Notes: generated by a model not told the origin, from the letters alone. A DNA stretch of 64,000 bases from Acidimicrobiia bacterium (GCA_040878325.1 JBBDMM010000018.1:1-64000), one strand, 5' to 3'; positions 7,450 to 17,149 are shown, counted from the stretch's first letter. A program made the numbers and translations.

Positions 7450-8625
7450 GTGAGTCCCACCACGCTGCGGCGGCTCCTCATCGGTGCCGTCGTGGCCGTT
7501 TGCGTCGTGATCGTGTTCTTGTCCGGTACCGGCACCGCGCCGTCGCCGCAGACGGCGACGACGGTGCCGGCGAGCACCACCCTTCCGTGGGTCGACCGGA
7601 CCACGCCAACCGACGACGACCTCGAACCCAGCCTTCTCGAAGAGCGGGTAGCTTCGATCCAGTCCTGGCTGGTCGAGAATCGGGGGCTGCCGTTTCTCAG
7701 GCCCCTGGATATCAAGGTGTTCGATGAGCACGGTCGGGACGCCCTCGCCCAGGAACTGCAAGACGGCAAGGACTACGAATGGCCTTCCTACGGCCTGGTG
7801 GCCCCGCTGTTCGGTGTCGATTGGGGTCCCGATGACTTCTGGGGCCTGTGGGCTATCTCCGATTCCGTAGTCATCCCGATCGAGGGTGCGGACACGATCA
7901 CCTCCGAGAACCTGATTCAGTCCATGCTCCCCTCGTTGACCGACCAGCACTATCACCACCGCGAGCGTATGGACGCCCTGATGCGCTCCGGGCTCATAGG
8001 TGACGAACTCGATGCGCTACGCACCCTCGCGGCGGGAGATGCGGTTTTCACCGCATCGGGTTTCGGATGGGAATTGGCTACTGGGTCGGAATGGATCCCG
8101 GCGGCGGGCGGGTGCCTATCGCCTCGAACCCTCGGCTTCAACTCGAACTGGGGGGCGGGCAACTCCTATGTGTGCAACCTCTACGTCGAAGGGGGCTGGG
8201 ATCGGGTGAACCAGGCGTACTCCGACCCACCCCGGTCGACCGCGGAGATCCTCGGCATCGAATGCGCCGTCGAGGACACGACCCTGACGCCGATCGATTG
8301 GCCGGTGCGGTTCGAAGCATCGCGAGGGCCGATTTGGCTCAACATCATGTTGAATCAGTTGGGCGGAGACATCAGCGGAATCAGTGGGTGGTGCGCCGAT
8401 CATCAACGAGTTCTTGGCGACGGCGGCCTGCAATTCATGGTGATGGAGATCTGGCTGGGGTCGCCCGACGACGCGGCAATCGTCGAGCGGGAAACGCGTG
8501 AGTTCTTCGCCGCGGCCGATGACGAGGTCGAGTCACTGGTGGTCCGCGATGGCTCGTGGGTCGGCATCGCCTCGACTCTCTCGACCCTCAATCTGTGCTC
8601 GCAACTGCCGGCCTGGTGCCCCTAG
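7450..8625 (+). CDS. Secreted or membrane-anchored protein, possibly a degenerate zincin-like protein
   Basis: The 391-residue protein starts at GTG 7450 and has an N-terminal hydrophobic segment (about 9-25) followed by a Thr/Pro linker, so it is exported or membrane-tethered. I do not recognise a named family with certainty. The layout around SLTDQHYHHRERM and the later LRTLAAGDAVFT resembles secreted zincin-like proteins in which an HExxH helix is followed by DQH and a GDA motif, but no HExxH is present here. Loss of catalysis is possible. The gene is convergent with an acetyltransferase and the two stop codons share one CTAG. Confidence 0.7.
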   Translation: MSPTTLRRLLIGAVVAVCVVIVFLSGTGTAPSPQTATTVPASTTLPWVDRTTPTDDDLEPSLLEERVASIQSWLVENRGLPFLRPLDIKVFDEHGRDALAQELQDGKDYEWPSYGLVAPLFGVDWGPDDFWGLWAISDSVVIPIEGADTITSENLIQSMLPSLTDQHYHHRERMDALMRSGLIGDELDALRTLAAGDAVFTASGFGWELATGSEWIPAAGGCLSPRTLGFNSNWGAGNSYVCNLYVEGGWDRVNQAYSDPPRSTAEILGIECAVEDTTLTPIDWPVRFEASRGPIWLNIMLNQLGGDISGISGWCADHQRVLGDGGLQFMVMEIWLGSPDDAAIVERETREFFAAADDEVESLVVRDGSWVGIASTLSTLNLCSQLPAWCP

Positions 8626-9206
8626 GCGAGGTTGCGCCGCATCACCACCCGGTTGTCGGAGGGGCGGTCGACAGGCTCGAAACCGCACGACGAGAAGAGC
8701 GGCTCGACCCCGGTCATCAGGTCGGAGCCGCTCGAGCGGCGCGCCGATCCGGCCAGCGGGAAGCCCTCGATGGCGGGAGCGCCGCTTCGCCGGGCGAGCT
8801 CCACGGCGCCTTCGAGCAGCACCCGGCTGACGCCCTTGCCCCGAGCCTTCGTCGCCACGAAGAAGCACGGCACCAGCCACGCGGTGGAGTCTTCCGCCTT
8901 GTTCCGGTTCCTCAGGGTGGGCACCCGGAGCACCCGGGTGAACCTGTCACGGGGACCGGCGGCGCACCATCCGACGGGCTCGTCGCCGTCGTAGGCGATC
9001 ATGCCCATCGGGTGAGGGTCGGCCTCCATCCGGGCGAGAAACCCCGCCTTGTTGCCGTCGTGGCCCTGCTCGTGAAAGGTCTTCACGGGGATCAGGAACC
9101 ACATGCACCAACAGTGGTCGGGGTCGTCGTCGGACGAGAAGAGCCGGTCGAGGTCCGACGAGCGGTCTTCGGTGAGTTCCTCCACCCGGATCGAAGCGTC
9201 AGCCAC
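8622..9206 (-). CDS. GNAT-family N-acetyltransferase
   Basis: The 194-residue protein starts with GTG at 9206, set by an upstream AGGAGG site. The central acetyl-CoA binding region includes VPCFFVATKARGKGVSRVLL, in which the RGKG segment forms the pyrophosphate loop. An N-terminal HCWCMWF motif is typical of a widespread GNAT subfamily of unknown substrate. The last four bases overlap the convergent gene at 7450-8625 through a shared CTAG. The acceptor substrate is unknown. Confidence 0.85.
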   Translation of the reverse strand: MADASIRVEELTEDRSSDLDRLFSSDDDPDHCWCMWFLIPVKTFHEQGHDGNKAGFLARMEADPHPMGMIAYDGDEPVGWCAAGPRDRFTRVLRVPTLRNRNKAEDSTAWLVPCFFVATKARGKGVSRVLLEGAVELARRSGAPAIEGFPLAGSARRSSGSDLMTGVEPLFSSCGFEPVDRPSDNRVVMRRNLA

Positions 9207-9381
9207 AGTGCCCCACCTCCTTGAAGTCCATGCGGCGCGAACCTAGTGACTCGCCGAGCAGGGGTGATGCCGTTCTTGAAGAAGTCGGGGGAGTGCTCGC
9301 TGGGTCAGCTGCCCCCTCCGGCACCGCCCGACGGCGGCGCCACCTCCCCCGCCGAAGACGGCAGAGGAGGACGCCCGGTGG

Positions 9382-9402
9382 CTGGAGACTGGAGACTGGT
9401 GG
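9382..9402 (+). repeat. Heptamer array, CTGGAGA type
   Basis: Three 7-bp units (CTGGAGA, CTGGAGA, CTGGTGG) lie between the acetyltransferase start and the next lipoprotein gene. Confidence 0.75.
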
Positions 9403-9422
9403 CTGCCTATCCTCCAGGGTTC

Positions 9423-10631
9423 GTGACCCGGCTCGCTCGACTTCTCCTCGTCTTGGGACTCGTTGTTGCGGCGTGCGGTGATGACGATGCGACGACGACC
9501 ACGGGTGCGCCGACCACGACGACTCTGCCTCCGGTGACCACGACCATGGAGCCGGCCAGACCGCTGCTCGGCCTCGATGTCGAGACCGTCGCCCGTACCC
9601 TGATCAACCCGGTGTTCCTCACTGCCCCGGTGGGCGACCACCGGCTCTTCGTGCTGGAGAAAGACGGCCTGGTCGAGATCATCACCGAGGACGGTGTGTC
9701 GGAAGAGCCCTTCCTGGACATCGAGGTGATCGTCGGTTCGAATGCACTCGAGCAGGGCCTGCTCGGTCTCGCCTTTCATCCGGGCTACGAGTCGAACGGG
9801 CGGTTCTTCATCTATTACACGAATGTCGACGGCGACAGCCGCCTCGTCGAGTACCGGGTGTCGGCTGATCCTGATAAAGCGGATCCAGAGAGCGCACGAG
9901 TCCTTCTCGCTCTCGACCAGCCAGACGTCAACCACAACGGGGGGATGCTCCTGTTCGGGCCTGACGGATACCTCTATGTGAGCCTGGGTGACGGCGGCGG
10001 CGCCAGCGACGAGTTCGGTAACGCCCAGAACCTGACGACCCTGCTGGGGTCGATCATCAGGCTCGATGTCGACGCCGGCGACCCTTACGCGGTGCCACCC
10101 GACAACCCGTTCGCAGGTGATCCCGCTGCCAGCTCCGAGATTTGGGCGTATGGCCTGCGCAACCCGTGGCGGATCGACATCGACCCGGCCACCGGGCTGG
10201 TCTACATCGCCGATGTGGGCCAGGACGCTGCCGAAGAAGTGTCGGTGGTGCCGCTCGACGGGGGCGGGGGGAACTTCGGCTGGCCGATCGTCGAGGGCTT
10301 CGACTGCTATCGGGCGGAGGCCTGTGACGACGCCGGGATGATCGAGCCGGTGATCGTCTATCCCCACGCCGAGGGTTGCTCGGTGATCGGCGGATATGTC
10401 TATCGGGGGACCGCCATCCCTGAGCTGCTTGGCCACTACTTCTATGGCGACTGGTGCGGCCAATGGGTGCGCTCGTTCCGCTATGAGGATGGAGCCGCGG
10501 TCGACGAGGCCGACTGGACCAACGACCTGGGACAGATCGGCCAGGTCCAATCATTCGGCCTGGGCGGCGACGGCGAGATGTACGTCCTGAACCAGGCCGG
10601 CTTCGTCTACCGGCTGGTGCCAGTCAGGTAG
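9423..10631 (+). CDS. PQQ-dependent sugar dehydrogenase-like lipoprotein (GSDH family)
   Basis: The start chosen is GTG 9423, because the protein then begins with a basic residue, a hydrophobic core and a lipobox (VVAAC), giving 402 residues. A longer frame upstream would translate the heptamer repeat. A short Thr-rich linker follows the Cys. The rest is a six-bladed propeller of the glucose/sorbosone dehydrogenase family. Typical blocks are GLLGLAFHPGY, NHNGGMLLFGPDGYLYVSLG, LRNPWR and GDWCG. The family uses pyrroloquinoline quinone to oxidise sugars or sugar-like substrates outside the membrane. The true substrate is not predictable from sequence. It stands as a single gene between repeat arrays. 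Confidence 0.85.
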   Translation: MTRLARLLLVLGLVVAACGDDDATTTTGAPTTTTLPPVTTTMEPARPLLGLDVETVARTLINPVFLTAPVGDHRLFVLEKDGLVEIITEDGVSEEPFLDIEVIVGSNALEQGLLGLAFHPGYESNGRFFIYYTNVDGDSRLVEYRVSADPDKADPESARVLLALDQPDVNHNGGMLLFGPDGYLYVSLGDGGGASDEFGNAQNLTTLLGSIIRLDVDAGDPYAVPPDNPFAGDPAASSEIWAYGLRNPWRIDIDPATGLVYIADVGQDAAEEVSVVPLDGGGGNFGWPIVEGFDCYRAEACDDAGMIEPVIVYPHAEGCSVIGGYVYRGTAIPELLGHYFYGDWCGQWVRSFRYEDGAAVDEADWTNDLGQIGQVQSFGLGGDGEMYVLNQAGFVYRLVPVR

Positions 10632-10690
10632 AGAATCAAGAGCCAAGAGCCAAGAGCCAAGAGCAGGATTCTTGATTCTTGATTCTTGAC
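10631..10690 (+). repeat. Heptamer array with imperfect dyad symmetry
   Basis: About five GAGCCAA-type units are followed by about five TTGATTC/TTGACTC units in the opposite sense. The two halves can fold on each other in the same 7-bp register, with G-T and C-A mismatches. The array starts at the stop codon of the dehydrogenase gene and may end its transcript. Confidence 0.8.
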
Positions 10691-10723
10691 TCTTGACTCT
10701 CCTTTCCCGTCACCCCCTCTCAC

Positions 10724-10729
10724 TACCAT
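10724..10729 (+). promoter_or_regulatory. Putative leaderless -10 element TACCAT
   Basis: TACCAT lies eight bases before the ATG of the nurA-like gene, with no ribosome site between. It would drive the whole nurA-herA-sbcD-sbcC operon. Confidence 0.45.
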
Positions 10730-10737
10730 CGCCGGCC

Positions 10738-11664
10738 ATGGCCCGATTGCATGTCGAGGGGTGGGCACCGGAGTACGGCGCCGCCGTCGAACCAGAGGAT
10801 GCGCTCTCTCCGGCAGAGGGTTCGGTCGACATCGACGTCGAGGACCGCCCCTGGGAGCCGATTCCCGGGGTCGACGATGGGGTGCCGATGGTCGCCTTCG
10901 TCGACGGGGTTCGGCGAATCGATGCCCGGCTTCTACTCGACGACGAGTCCGGTCCCGTGCCCGGGATCTGCGGGTCGTTCGCCGTCGGCGCGGTGGTGTG
11001 GGATCGCACCGCGCCGAGGAGCGAGGTGGTGAGGCCGCAGGTCGTCCGGATGGCGCTGCTCGGGAAGGGCAACTCGCCGAGTCTCCCCCCGCTTCCGCCG
11101 TGGCTGCAGTACCGCAGCTCGTCGGTGGACGACGACGATCCTGCGTCCCTCATTCGGTCGTTCCATGACGCAATGCGCCGCGCCGAGGCGGTGCTGGCCG
11201 AGGACCTCGCCGGCTCCGGGTACTTCGTGGTGGCCGACGGCCCCCTCTACGACTACACGGCCTCCGACAAGATGGGTTACGTGAAGAGCCATCGGCGGTC
11301 TTACCTGCCCGATACCGCCATCGTCGGGCAACTGCCGGCTGCGCACCGCACCCCCCTGTTCACTATCGGCGAGGGGCGGTTCCGCCGCTACTCGTGGTAC
11401 CTGCGCCTCGCCGATCGCGCCGACGGCCACTCCTGGGTGGGGGTGGTCCGCTGTGAGGCTTCGGCCTCCCTCGACCGCGAGACGGTGGTGCGAATAGCCG
11501 ACCGGTCGGCGGCCGTGCTCCCGAGGGTGGGGTCAGAGCCACACATCGAGCCGCGGGCACCACAGAACCTGGTGCCGATCGCCGCGCTGGAACGCGACCT
11601 GCGCCATCGGCTCGGCGACGCCGGCCTGGTGTTGCGGGCGCTGCGGTCGGCGGTGGCCGCATGA
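10738..11664 (+). CDS. nurA: NurA-like 5'-3' nuclease
   Basis: This 308-residue protein matches the NurA nuclease family, which works with the HerA translocase to resect DNA ends. The metal-binding motif near the N-terminus is VAFVDGVRRIDAR (Asp about residue 57). Further family blocks are GYVKSHRR in the middle and SWYLRLAD...VVRCEA toward the C-terminus, where NurA proteins carry their conserved RL and VR-E residues. ATG 10738 is preferred over an upstream in-frame codon that lies in a repeat. The gene overlaps herA by ATGA, so translation is coupled. Its place before herA, sbcD and sbcC matches the archaeal operon and supports the call more than similarity alone. Confidence 0.8.
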   Translation: MARLHVEGWAPEYGAAVEPEDALSPAEGSVDIDVEDRPWEPIPGVDDGVPMVAFVDGVRRIDARLLLDDESGPVPGICGSFAVGAVVWDRTAPRSEVVRPQVVRMALLGKGNSPSLPPLPPWLQYRSSSVDDDDPASLIRSFHDAMRRAEAVLAEDLAGSGYFVVADGPLYDYTASDKMGYVKSHRRSYLPDTAIVGQLPAAHRTPLFTIGEGRFRRYSWYLRLADRADGHSWVGVVRCEASASLDRETVVRIADRSAAVLPRVGSEPHIEPRAPQNLVPIAALERDLRHRLGDAGLVLRALRSAVAA

Positions 11665-13370
11665 GCGTCGGGCGGGTCCTGGGAAGCCAGCACACCAACA
11701 CCCGTGAGTTCCGGGTGGTCATCGGCGATGGTGAGTACCTGCAGCTCGACGATCTGGTGGTGGTCCGCACCGAGGTGCCGGGCGCGAACGAGGTGAGCAC
11801 CTACGGGATCGTCACCGAGGTCGAAGCCGTGTACGAAGGGGCGTCGTTCGAATCCGACACCTTTCGCATCGCCGACGAGGGCAGCATGCCGGGGGCCAAG
11901 GTGCGGTCGGCCCAGGTGGCGGTCACCCGGGTCGATCCCGAGCTGTGGGTGGCGCCTGATCCGGGCGGGGCAGTGGAAAGGGCAACTGGCGAGGCACGGG
12001 CGAAAGCCCTCTACACCGACGAGATGGGCCGTCCCCTGCCCGTCGGCCTCGGTCGCGACGGCCTGCCGCTCTACGTCGATCTCGACTTCTTCGACGGCCG
12101 CAAGGGCGGCCACATGTCGATCTCGGGCATCTCGGGCGTCGCCACCAAGACTTCGTTCGCCCTGTTCTTTCTGCGGATGCTCACCGGCCGGCGCGACATC
12201 GTCGGCGAAGCGGGTAAGAACCTGCGCGTCCTGGTGTTCAACGTGAAGGGCGAGGACCTGCTTTGGCTCGACAAGCCGAACCGCGACTTCACGCCCGAGC
12301 ACGCCACCAAGTGGGCGGCCCTCGGGGTCGAGCCTCAGGCGTTCCCCTCGGTGTCGTTGTGGGCCCCACCGCGCCCGCGCTCGGGGGATGTGCTGGTGCC
12401 CGACATCGCCGGTCGTCAGGACGTGAGCGTCTTCGCCTGGACCCCCCGGGAGTTCATCGACGAGGGACTGCTGCGATTTCTCTTCACCGACGCTTCCGAC
12501 GCCCGCAATCAAATCTCCTTCGTCGCCGAGCGGGTGGAGTCGCAATTGCGGCGGTTCGCGGTCGACGTCGCCGGGGTACCCGGGGCGATCGTGCTGCGCG
12601 ACCCCTCGGAGGGCCATTCCCCCGGCGATCTGGTTCGCCCCAACCAGGGGGAGCGAGTGATCAAAGACCTCGCCGGCCTCGCCACCGCATTGGAGGAATT
12701 CCTCGATCCGCCCGATGGGGAACCCGACCTGCGGTGGTCTGGAAGAGTTCAAGGCGGCACCGTCTCGGCGTTCATGCGACGGTTCCATGCTGCGGTGATC
12801 CGACTGGGGCATTTGATCCAGCCGGGGGAGAGCCGCCGCATCGACCGGGCCCAGGCCCAGGTCACCGTGGTCGCCCTCCAGTCGCTCCACGACCTCGCGC
12901 AGCGCTTCGTAGTGGGTGCGCTGCTGTCCGAAGCATTCAAGGAGAAGGAGGGCAGCGGCCAGAGGTTCCCGCTGTCGGTCGTGGTCCTCGACGAGCTGAA
13001 CAAGTACGCCCCCCGCGAGGGCCAGAGCCCTATCAAGGACATGTTGATCGATATCGCCCAGCGGGGCCGCTCGCTGGGGGTGCTCCTGGTGGGCGCCCAG
13101 CAGACCGCTTCCCGGGTGGCGTCGGAGGTGCTGGAGAACGCCGCCCTTCGAGTGACCGGCCGTCTCGACGCCGCCGAGGCCGAACGCGCGGAATACGGGT
13201 GGATGCTGCCTTCGACCCGGGCCCGGGCGCGCCTTCTCAAGCCGGGCACGATGGTCATCTCGCAGCCGTCGATCCCGGTGCCCCTCGTCGTCGACTTCCC
13301 CTTTCCCCCATGGGCCACCCGTAAGGAAGAGGTGGCCGAAGACGACGCGGACGTGTTCGAGGGGCTTTGA
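11661..13370 (+). CDS. herA: HerA-like DNA translocase ATPase (DUF87/FtsK-HerA superfamily)
   Basis: The 569-residue protein is a HerA-type ATPase expected to form a hexameric ring that pumps DNA to NurA. An N-terminal beta-barrel (HAS-type, about 1-110) precedes the ATPase core. The P-loop region (about 156-166) reads GISGVATKTS, which lacks the usual GxGK arrangement and has one extra residue; this looks like a subfamily feature, not damage, because the rest is intact. Walker B is LDELNKYAP at about 443-451. The C-terminal QTASRVASEVLENAALRVTG region carries the conserved Arg residues. It overlaps nurA by ATGA and is followed, after 109 bases, by sbcD. Confidence 0.85.
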   Translation: MSVGRVLGSQHTNTREFRVVIGDGEYLQLDDLVVVRTEVPGANEVSTYGIVTEVEAVYEGASFESDTFRIADEGSMPGAKVRSAQVAVTRVDPELWVAPDPGGAVERATGEARAKALYTDEMGRPLPVGLGRDGLPLYVDLDFFDGRKGGHMSISGISGVATKTSFALFFLRMLTGRRDIVGEAGKNLRVLVFNVKGEDLLWLDKPNRDFTPEHATKWAALGVEPQAFPSVSLWAPPRPRSGDVLVPDIAGRQDVSVFAWTPREFIDEGLLRFLFTDASDARNQISFVAERVESQLRRFAVDVAGVPGAIVLRDPSEGHSPGDLVRPNQGERVIKDLAGLATALEEFLDPPDGEPDLRWSGRVQGGTVSAFMRRFHAAVIRLGHLIQPGESRRIDRAQAQVTVVALQSLHDLAQRFVVGALLSEAFKEKEGSGQRFPLSVVVLDELNKYAPREGQSPIKDMLIDIAQRGRSLGVLLVGAQQTASRVASEVLENAALRVTGRLDAAEAERAEYGWMLPSTRARARLLKPGTMVISQPSIPVPLVVDFPFPPWATRKEEVAEDDADVFEGL

Positions 13371-13393
13371 GAGCTTCCCGCTTCCCGCCTCCG

Positions 13394-13410
13394 GGCGGCC
13401 TTCGGCCGCC
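13394..13410. terminator. Small GC hairpin between herA and sbcD
   Basis: GGCGGCC and GGCCGCC pair across a TTC loop. There is no U-run after it, so it may be an attenuator or mRNA-stability hairpin inside the operon, not a full stop. Confidence 0.5.
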
Positions 13411-13479
13411 TTGGGCTGGCCCTCGGCCGGCAACGCCTTTGGGCGGCGATCGCGCGCCGGCTCTCCTTGAGCGTTTGAC

Positions 13480-14646
13480 GTGAGAGTCCTTCACACCTCC
13501 GATTGGCACCTGGGGCGGCGGCTGGAGCGGCACGACCGGTTGGAGGAGCACCGCGCCGTGGTCGATTCGGTGGTGGCGATCGCCGCCGCCGAGGGCGCCG
13601 ACCTCGTGCTCCATTCCGGTGACCTGTTCGATCGGGCGGTCCCCCCGGTAGAAGCGCTGCGTCTCGGCCTCGAGGGACTGGTGCGTCTGGCCGACGGGGG
13701 AACCCGCCCGGTGGTGGTGGTCGCCGGCAATCACGACTCGCCGGAGTTGTTCGAGACTCTCGCACCGTTCCTGGCACCGTTCGGGGTGCATCTGGTGGGG
13801 CGGATCAAGCCCCCGGACGAGGGCGGGATCATGTCGCTGGAAACCGCCAACGGACGGGCGCATGTCGCCTGCTTCCCGTTTCTCCGCGCCGCCCAGACGG
13901 TCGACTTCATGGCTCGGGCCGACGACTGGTACGGCAAGTACGCCGACCGGGTGCGCAAGATCACCGAGCGGTACGCGGCGGCCCTGGGCGAGCCAGCCGA
14001 GCCGGACGATGCCACCTTCGTGGTGGCCCACTTCATGGTCGGCGGGGTGAAGGTGAACACCGGGGCGCCCCGGGGCGAACGCGACCTCCACATGGGTGAG
14101 GCATACGCCGCAGCCGAGTCGGCGGTGCCGACCACCGTCGACTACGTCGCCCTCGGGCACATTCACGCGCCCCAGAAGGTTCCCGGCGCCCGGGTGCCCG
14201 CCGAGTACGCCGGTTCACTGCTGCAGCTCGACTTCGGCGAGGCCGGCGAGGTGAAGCGAGTGGTCGTCGTCGATACCGCCCCGGACGCGCCCGCCTCGAT
14301 TCGATCGGTTCCGGTGTCCGGAGGAAGGCCCTTGATCCGGGTGGAGGGGACCTGGGAGGAGATCGTCGGGCGCGACGATCTCGACGACGCCTATCTCGAC
14401 CTGGCGGTGCGCACCGACGGGCCTGATCCCGGGCTGATGGATGTGGTCCGCGAGCGCTTTCCCGACGTGATCAAGGTGCGGGCCGAGTACGAGCGGTCGC
14501 GAGACGAACGGCCGTCGACGACCGGTCGGCCGCTCGACGACCTGTATGCCGACTACCACCGCGAGGTCCATGGCGAGGCCGCCTCGGACGACTTGATGGA
14601 CCTTTTCCGCGAGATCACCCTCGAGGTGGCCGATGCGGCCGATTGA
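13480..14646 (+). CDS. sbcD: SbcD/Mre11 family nuclease subunit
   Basis: The 388-residue protein starts with GTG 13480 and carries all metallophosphoesterase motifs of SbcD/Mre11: DWHLG (8-12), GDLFDR (about 47-52), GNHDSP (about 83-88), HFMVGG, and GHIH (226-229). With SbcC it should form a Mn-dependent nuclease that opens hairpins and cleaves blocked DNA double-strand ends. Its last 14 bases overlap the start of sbcC in another frame, so the two subunits are translationally coupled. Length is normal for the family. Confidence 0.95.
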   Translation: MRVLHTSDWHLGRRLERHDRLEEHRAVVDSVVAIAAAEGADLVLHSGDLFDRAVPPVEALRLGLEGLVRLADGGTRPVVVVAGNHDSPELFETLAPFLAPFGVHLVGRIKPPDEGGIMSLETANGRAHVACFPFLRAAQTVDFMARADDWYGKYADRVRKITERYAAALGEPAEPDDATFVVAHFMVGGVKVNTGAPRGERDLHMGEAYAAAESAVPTTVDYVALGHIHAPQKVPGARVPAEYAGSLLQLDFGEAGEVKRVVVVDTAPDAPASIRSVPVSGGRPLIRVEGTWEEIVGRDDLDDAYLDLAVRTDGPDPGLMDVVRERFPDVIKVRAEYERSRDERPSTTGRPLDDLYADYHREVHGEAASDDLMDLFREITLEVADAAD

Positions 14647-17149
14647 GCTGACGCTGCGCGGATTCCGGTCGTATGCCGACGACACCACCTTTGATTTCAC
14701 AGGTCGGAACCTGGTGGGGATCGTCGGGCCAATCGGCAGCGGGAAGTCGTCGATCCTCGATGCGGTGTCGTTCGCCCTCTACGGAAAGACCCCGCGTATC
14801 GCTGGCGAGACCAAGACGCTCATCAATCAGCGGAAGGACAGCCTCCATGTGTCCCTGTCCTTCGAGGTCGACGGCACCGTGTGGAAGGCGACGCGGGCGC
14901 TGCGCCGTAACGGAGCAGCGGCGCACACCCTCTACCGGGTAGAGGACGGCGAGGACCACCCGATCGCCGACAAGGCGCGCGACATGGGGGAGAAGATCGA
15001 GGAGATCCTCGGCCTGGACTTCGAGGCGTTCCGCCGTTCGGTCCTCCTGGCGCAGAACCAGTTCGCCGGATTCCTCGAAGCCACCGGGACCGACCGCAAC
15101 AAGGTGCTCAAGGGCGTGTTCGGGTTCGATCGGCTCGACGCGATGCGGCAGGCGGTGAAGGCCCGCGTCGACAAACTCGGCGGGCGGATGCAGGTGTTGG
15201 CCGATCGGCGGGAGACGGCCGAATCGGATCGGAAGGAGTTGGCCGAGAAGAAGAAGACCCTGGTCGGCACCGACGAACGCGCCCGCACGCTCGAAGCGCT
15301 GCGGGGGTCGGTGAATCAGGTGGACGAGGTGCTGCGCGGCGCCGAGGACAAGAGGGCCGCCGCTGCCACCCGGCTCGCCGCCCTCGACGCACTGGCCGGC
15401 TCGATTCCAGACAGGGAATCCACCGAGGGCCTTTTCCGGGCTTCGACGGACGCCGACACCACCCTCACCGCGGCTGTCGGTGCCCTTTCGGCCGCCGAGG
15501 AGATGGCCGTCGAGGCGTTGTCTCAACTGGAGGCGGCCATCGAGGCAGTGGGGGGTCGGCAAGCGCTTGAATCGGCAGCCGACCAGGTGGCGCGCCACCG
15601 CGCTGCCGGCGTGCGAGCGGAAGCCGAGGCGAAGCGTCTCGCCGAAGTCCGCGAGGCAGTGACCGTGGCCGAGAAGGGGCGGGACGCCTCCGAGGCTGCT
15701 TTGGTGGAGGCGCTCGAGGCCGAGAACGTCGCTGCGGCGGCGGTCGAGAAGGCAGATGAGGACGAACGGGCCGCTCGCGACGCGCTACACGCAGCCCACA
15801 CCGCCGACAGGGCGCACTCCCTCCGGTCGGAACTGGCTGCCGGCGAACCCTGTCCGGTGTGCGACCAGTTGGTGGCGAAGGTTCCACCGAAGCGGGCGGC
15901 CGCCAAAGTGGACGCTGCCGAGAAGGCTGCGGCCAAGGCAACTGCCTTCGCGGCCAAGGTTCGTGAGGCGCGGGCAGCCGCCCACAGCCTGGTGGCCCAA
16001 CGCGAGGCGGCGCGCGACGCCGCGATCGACCGGGTGACCCAGTCACTCGCCGCGGTGGAGCAGGCCGAGGTCGCCACCCAGACCGCGGTCGGTTCTGTCA
16101 CGGAACTCGGCGCGGTGCTGGAGGCGCTGTTGGGCAAGGGCGATCCCGAGGAGCGCCTCGCCGCCCACCGCGCCGCGGTGTCATCGGCCGAGAAGTCGCT
16201 CGAGGCAGCCCGAAGTGCCGAAGCGGCGGCCCGGAAGAAGTCAGAGGAGGCTCGGGGGGCTCGCGACGCCGCCGGTAAGGCGGTCGAGCGCCTGCGGACC
16301 GGCCTCGCCAACCTGGCCGGACGACTCGGCGCGGAGATCGACATCGGCGAGACCGCCGCCGAGGTCGAGGCGGGATTGAAGGCGGTCAGATCACACTGGC
16401 TCGACGCTCACGCCGGCGCCGACGGGGAGCGAGAGCAGGCGTCGAACGAGGCGGAAGCCGCCCACAAGGCCAGGGTCGAACTACTCGAGGGAGCCGGTCT
16501 CGCCGCCAAGGACGACATCATGGAGGTGGCGGCTGAAGCGGCGAAGGAGGCGACCGCCCTCGGCGCCACGGTCGCGCATCTCGAGAAGCGTCTTGCCGAG
16601 ATGGACGCCCTGGCCGGGGAGGAGGCCGATCTGGTGGCCCAGGCGGGCCTGCTCGATCGGCTGCTCACCGATCTGCTTCCTTCGGGCTTTCTGGTGTTTG
16701 TGCTCGACGAGCGCCGGCACGACCTGGCCGACCTCGCCGGTGCGCACCTCGAGACTCTCACGGCCAGCCGCTACCGGTTCAGTGACGACGGCGATTTCAA
16801 CATGGTGGATCTCGCCGCGGCCGACTCGGTGCGGGCCCCGTCATCGTTGAGCGGCGGCGAGACCTTTCTCGCCTCACTGGCCCTCGCTCTGGCCCTCGCC
16901 GAGATCGTCGCCCGTGAGGGTGGCCGGCTCGACGCGTTCTTCCTCGATGAGGGCTTCGGCAGCCTCGACGTGGAGCACCTCGATCTGGCGATGCGGGGGA
17001 TCGAACGCCTGGTCGCGACCGAGACAGACAGGCTGGTGGTACTGGTCAGCCACGTGCCTGCGATGCGGGAGTGGATCGAGGATCTGATCGTGCTCGACCG
17101 CGACGGGTTGACGGGGGCCACCCGGGTGGTCGAGGGGGCCTCGCGATGA
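14633..17149 (+). CDS. sbcC: SbcC/Rad50 family ATPase subunit
   Basis: The 838-residue protein is the SMC-like partner of SbcD. The N-terminal half-ATPase has Walker [10 protein letters not shown] (about 32-40) and a Q-loop in [10 protein letters not shown] (about 140). Two coiled-coil arms flank the zinc hook CPVC at 407-410. The C-terminal half has the signature LSGGE (about 741), Walker [12 protein letters not shown] and the switch His in VLVSHV. It is shorter than many SbcC proteins (about 1000 residues), so the coiled-coil arms are short. It overlaps sbcD by 14 bases and the next gene by ATGA. Confidence 0.95.
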   Translation: MRPIELTLRGFRSYADDTTFDFTGRNLVGIVGPIGSGKSSILDAVSFALYGKTPRIAGETKTLINQRKDSLHVSLSFEVDGTVWKATRALRRNGAAAHTLYRVEDGEDHPIADKARDMGEKIEEILGLDFEAFRRSVLLAQNQFAGFLEATGTDRNKVLKGVFGFDRLDAMRQAVKARVDKLGGRMQVLADRRETAESDRKELAEKKKTLVGTDERARTLEALRGSVNQVDEVLRGAEDKRAAAATRLAALDALAGSIPDRESTEGLFRASTDADTTLTAAVGALSAAEEMAVEALSQLEAAIEAVGGRQALESAADQVARHRAAGVRAEAEAKRLAEVREAVTVAEKGRDASEAALVEALEAENVAAAAVEKADEDERAARDALHAAHTADRAHSLRSELAAGEPCPVCDQLVAKVPPKRAAAKVDAAEKAAAKATAFAAKVREARAAAHSLVAQREAARDAAIDRVTQSLAAVEQAEVATQTAVGSVTELGAVLEALLGKGDPEERLAAHRAAVSSAEKSLEAARSAEAAARKKSEEARGARDAAGKAVERLRTGLANLAGRLGAEIDIGETAAEVEAGLKAVRSHWLDAHAGADGEREQASNEAEAAHKARVELLEGAGLAAKDDIMEVAAEAAKEATALGATVAHLEKRLAEMDALAGEEADLVAQAGLLDRLLTDLLPSGFLVFVLDERRHDLADLAGAHLETLTASRYRFSDDGDFNMVDLAAADSVRAPSSLSGGETFLASLALALALAEIVAREGGRLDAFFLDEGFGSLDVEHLDLAMRGIERLVATETDRLVVLVSHVPAMREWIEDLIVLDRDGLTGATRVVEGASR

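Noticed and set aside
9246-9422. Longer N-terminus for the sugar dehydrogenase-like protein
   Set aside because: It would place 59 low-complexity residues, including a translated heptamer array, before a perfect lipoprotein signal.
11388-13433. Minus-strand open frame of 681 codons
   Set aside because: It mirrors herA and nurA, has no recognisable domain and the typical composition of an antisense frame.
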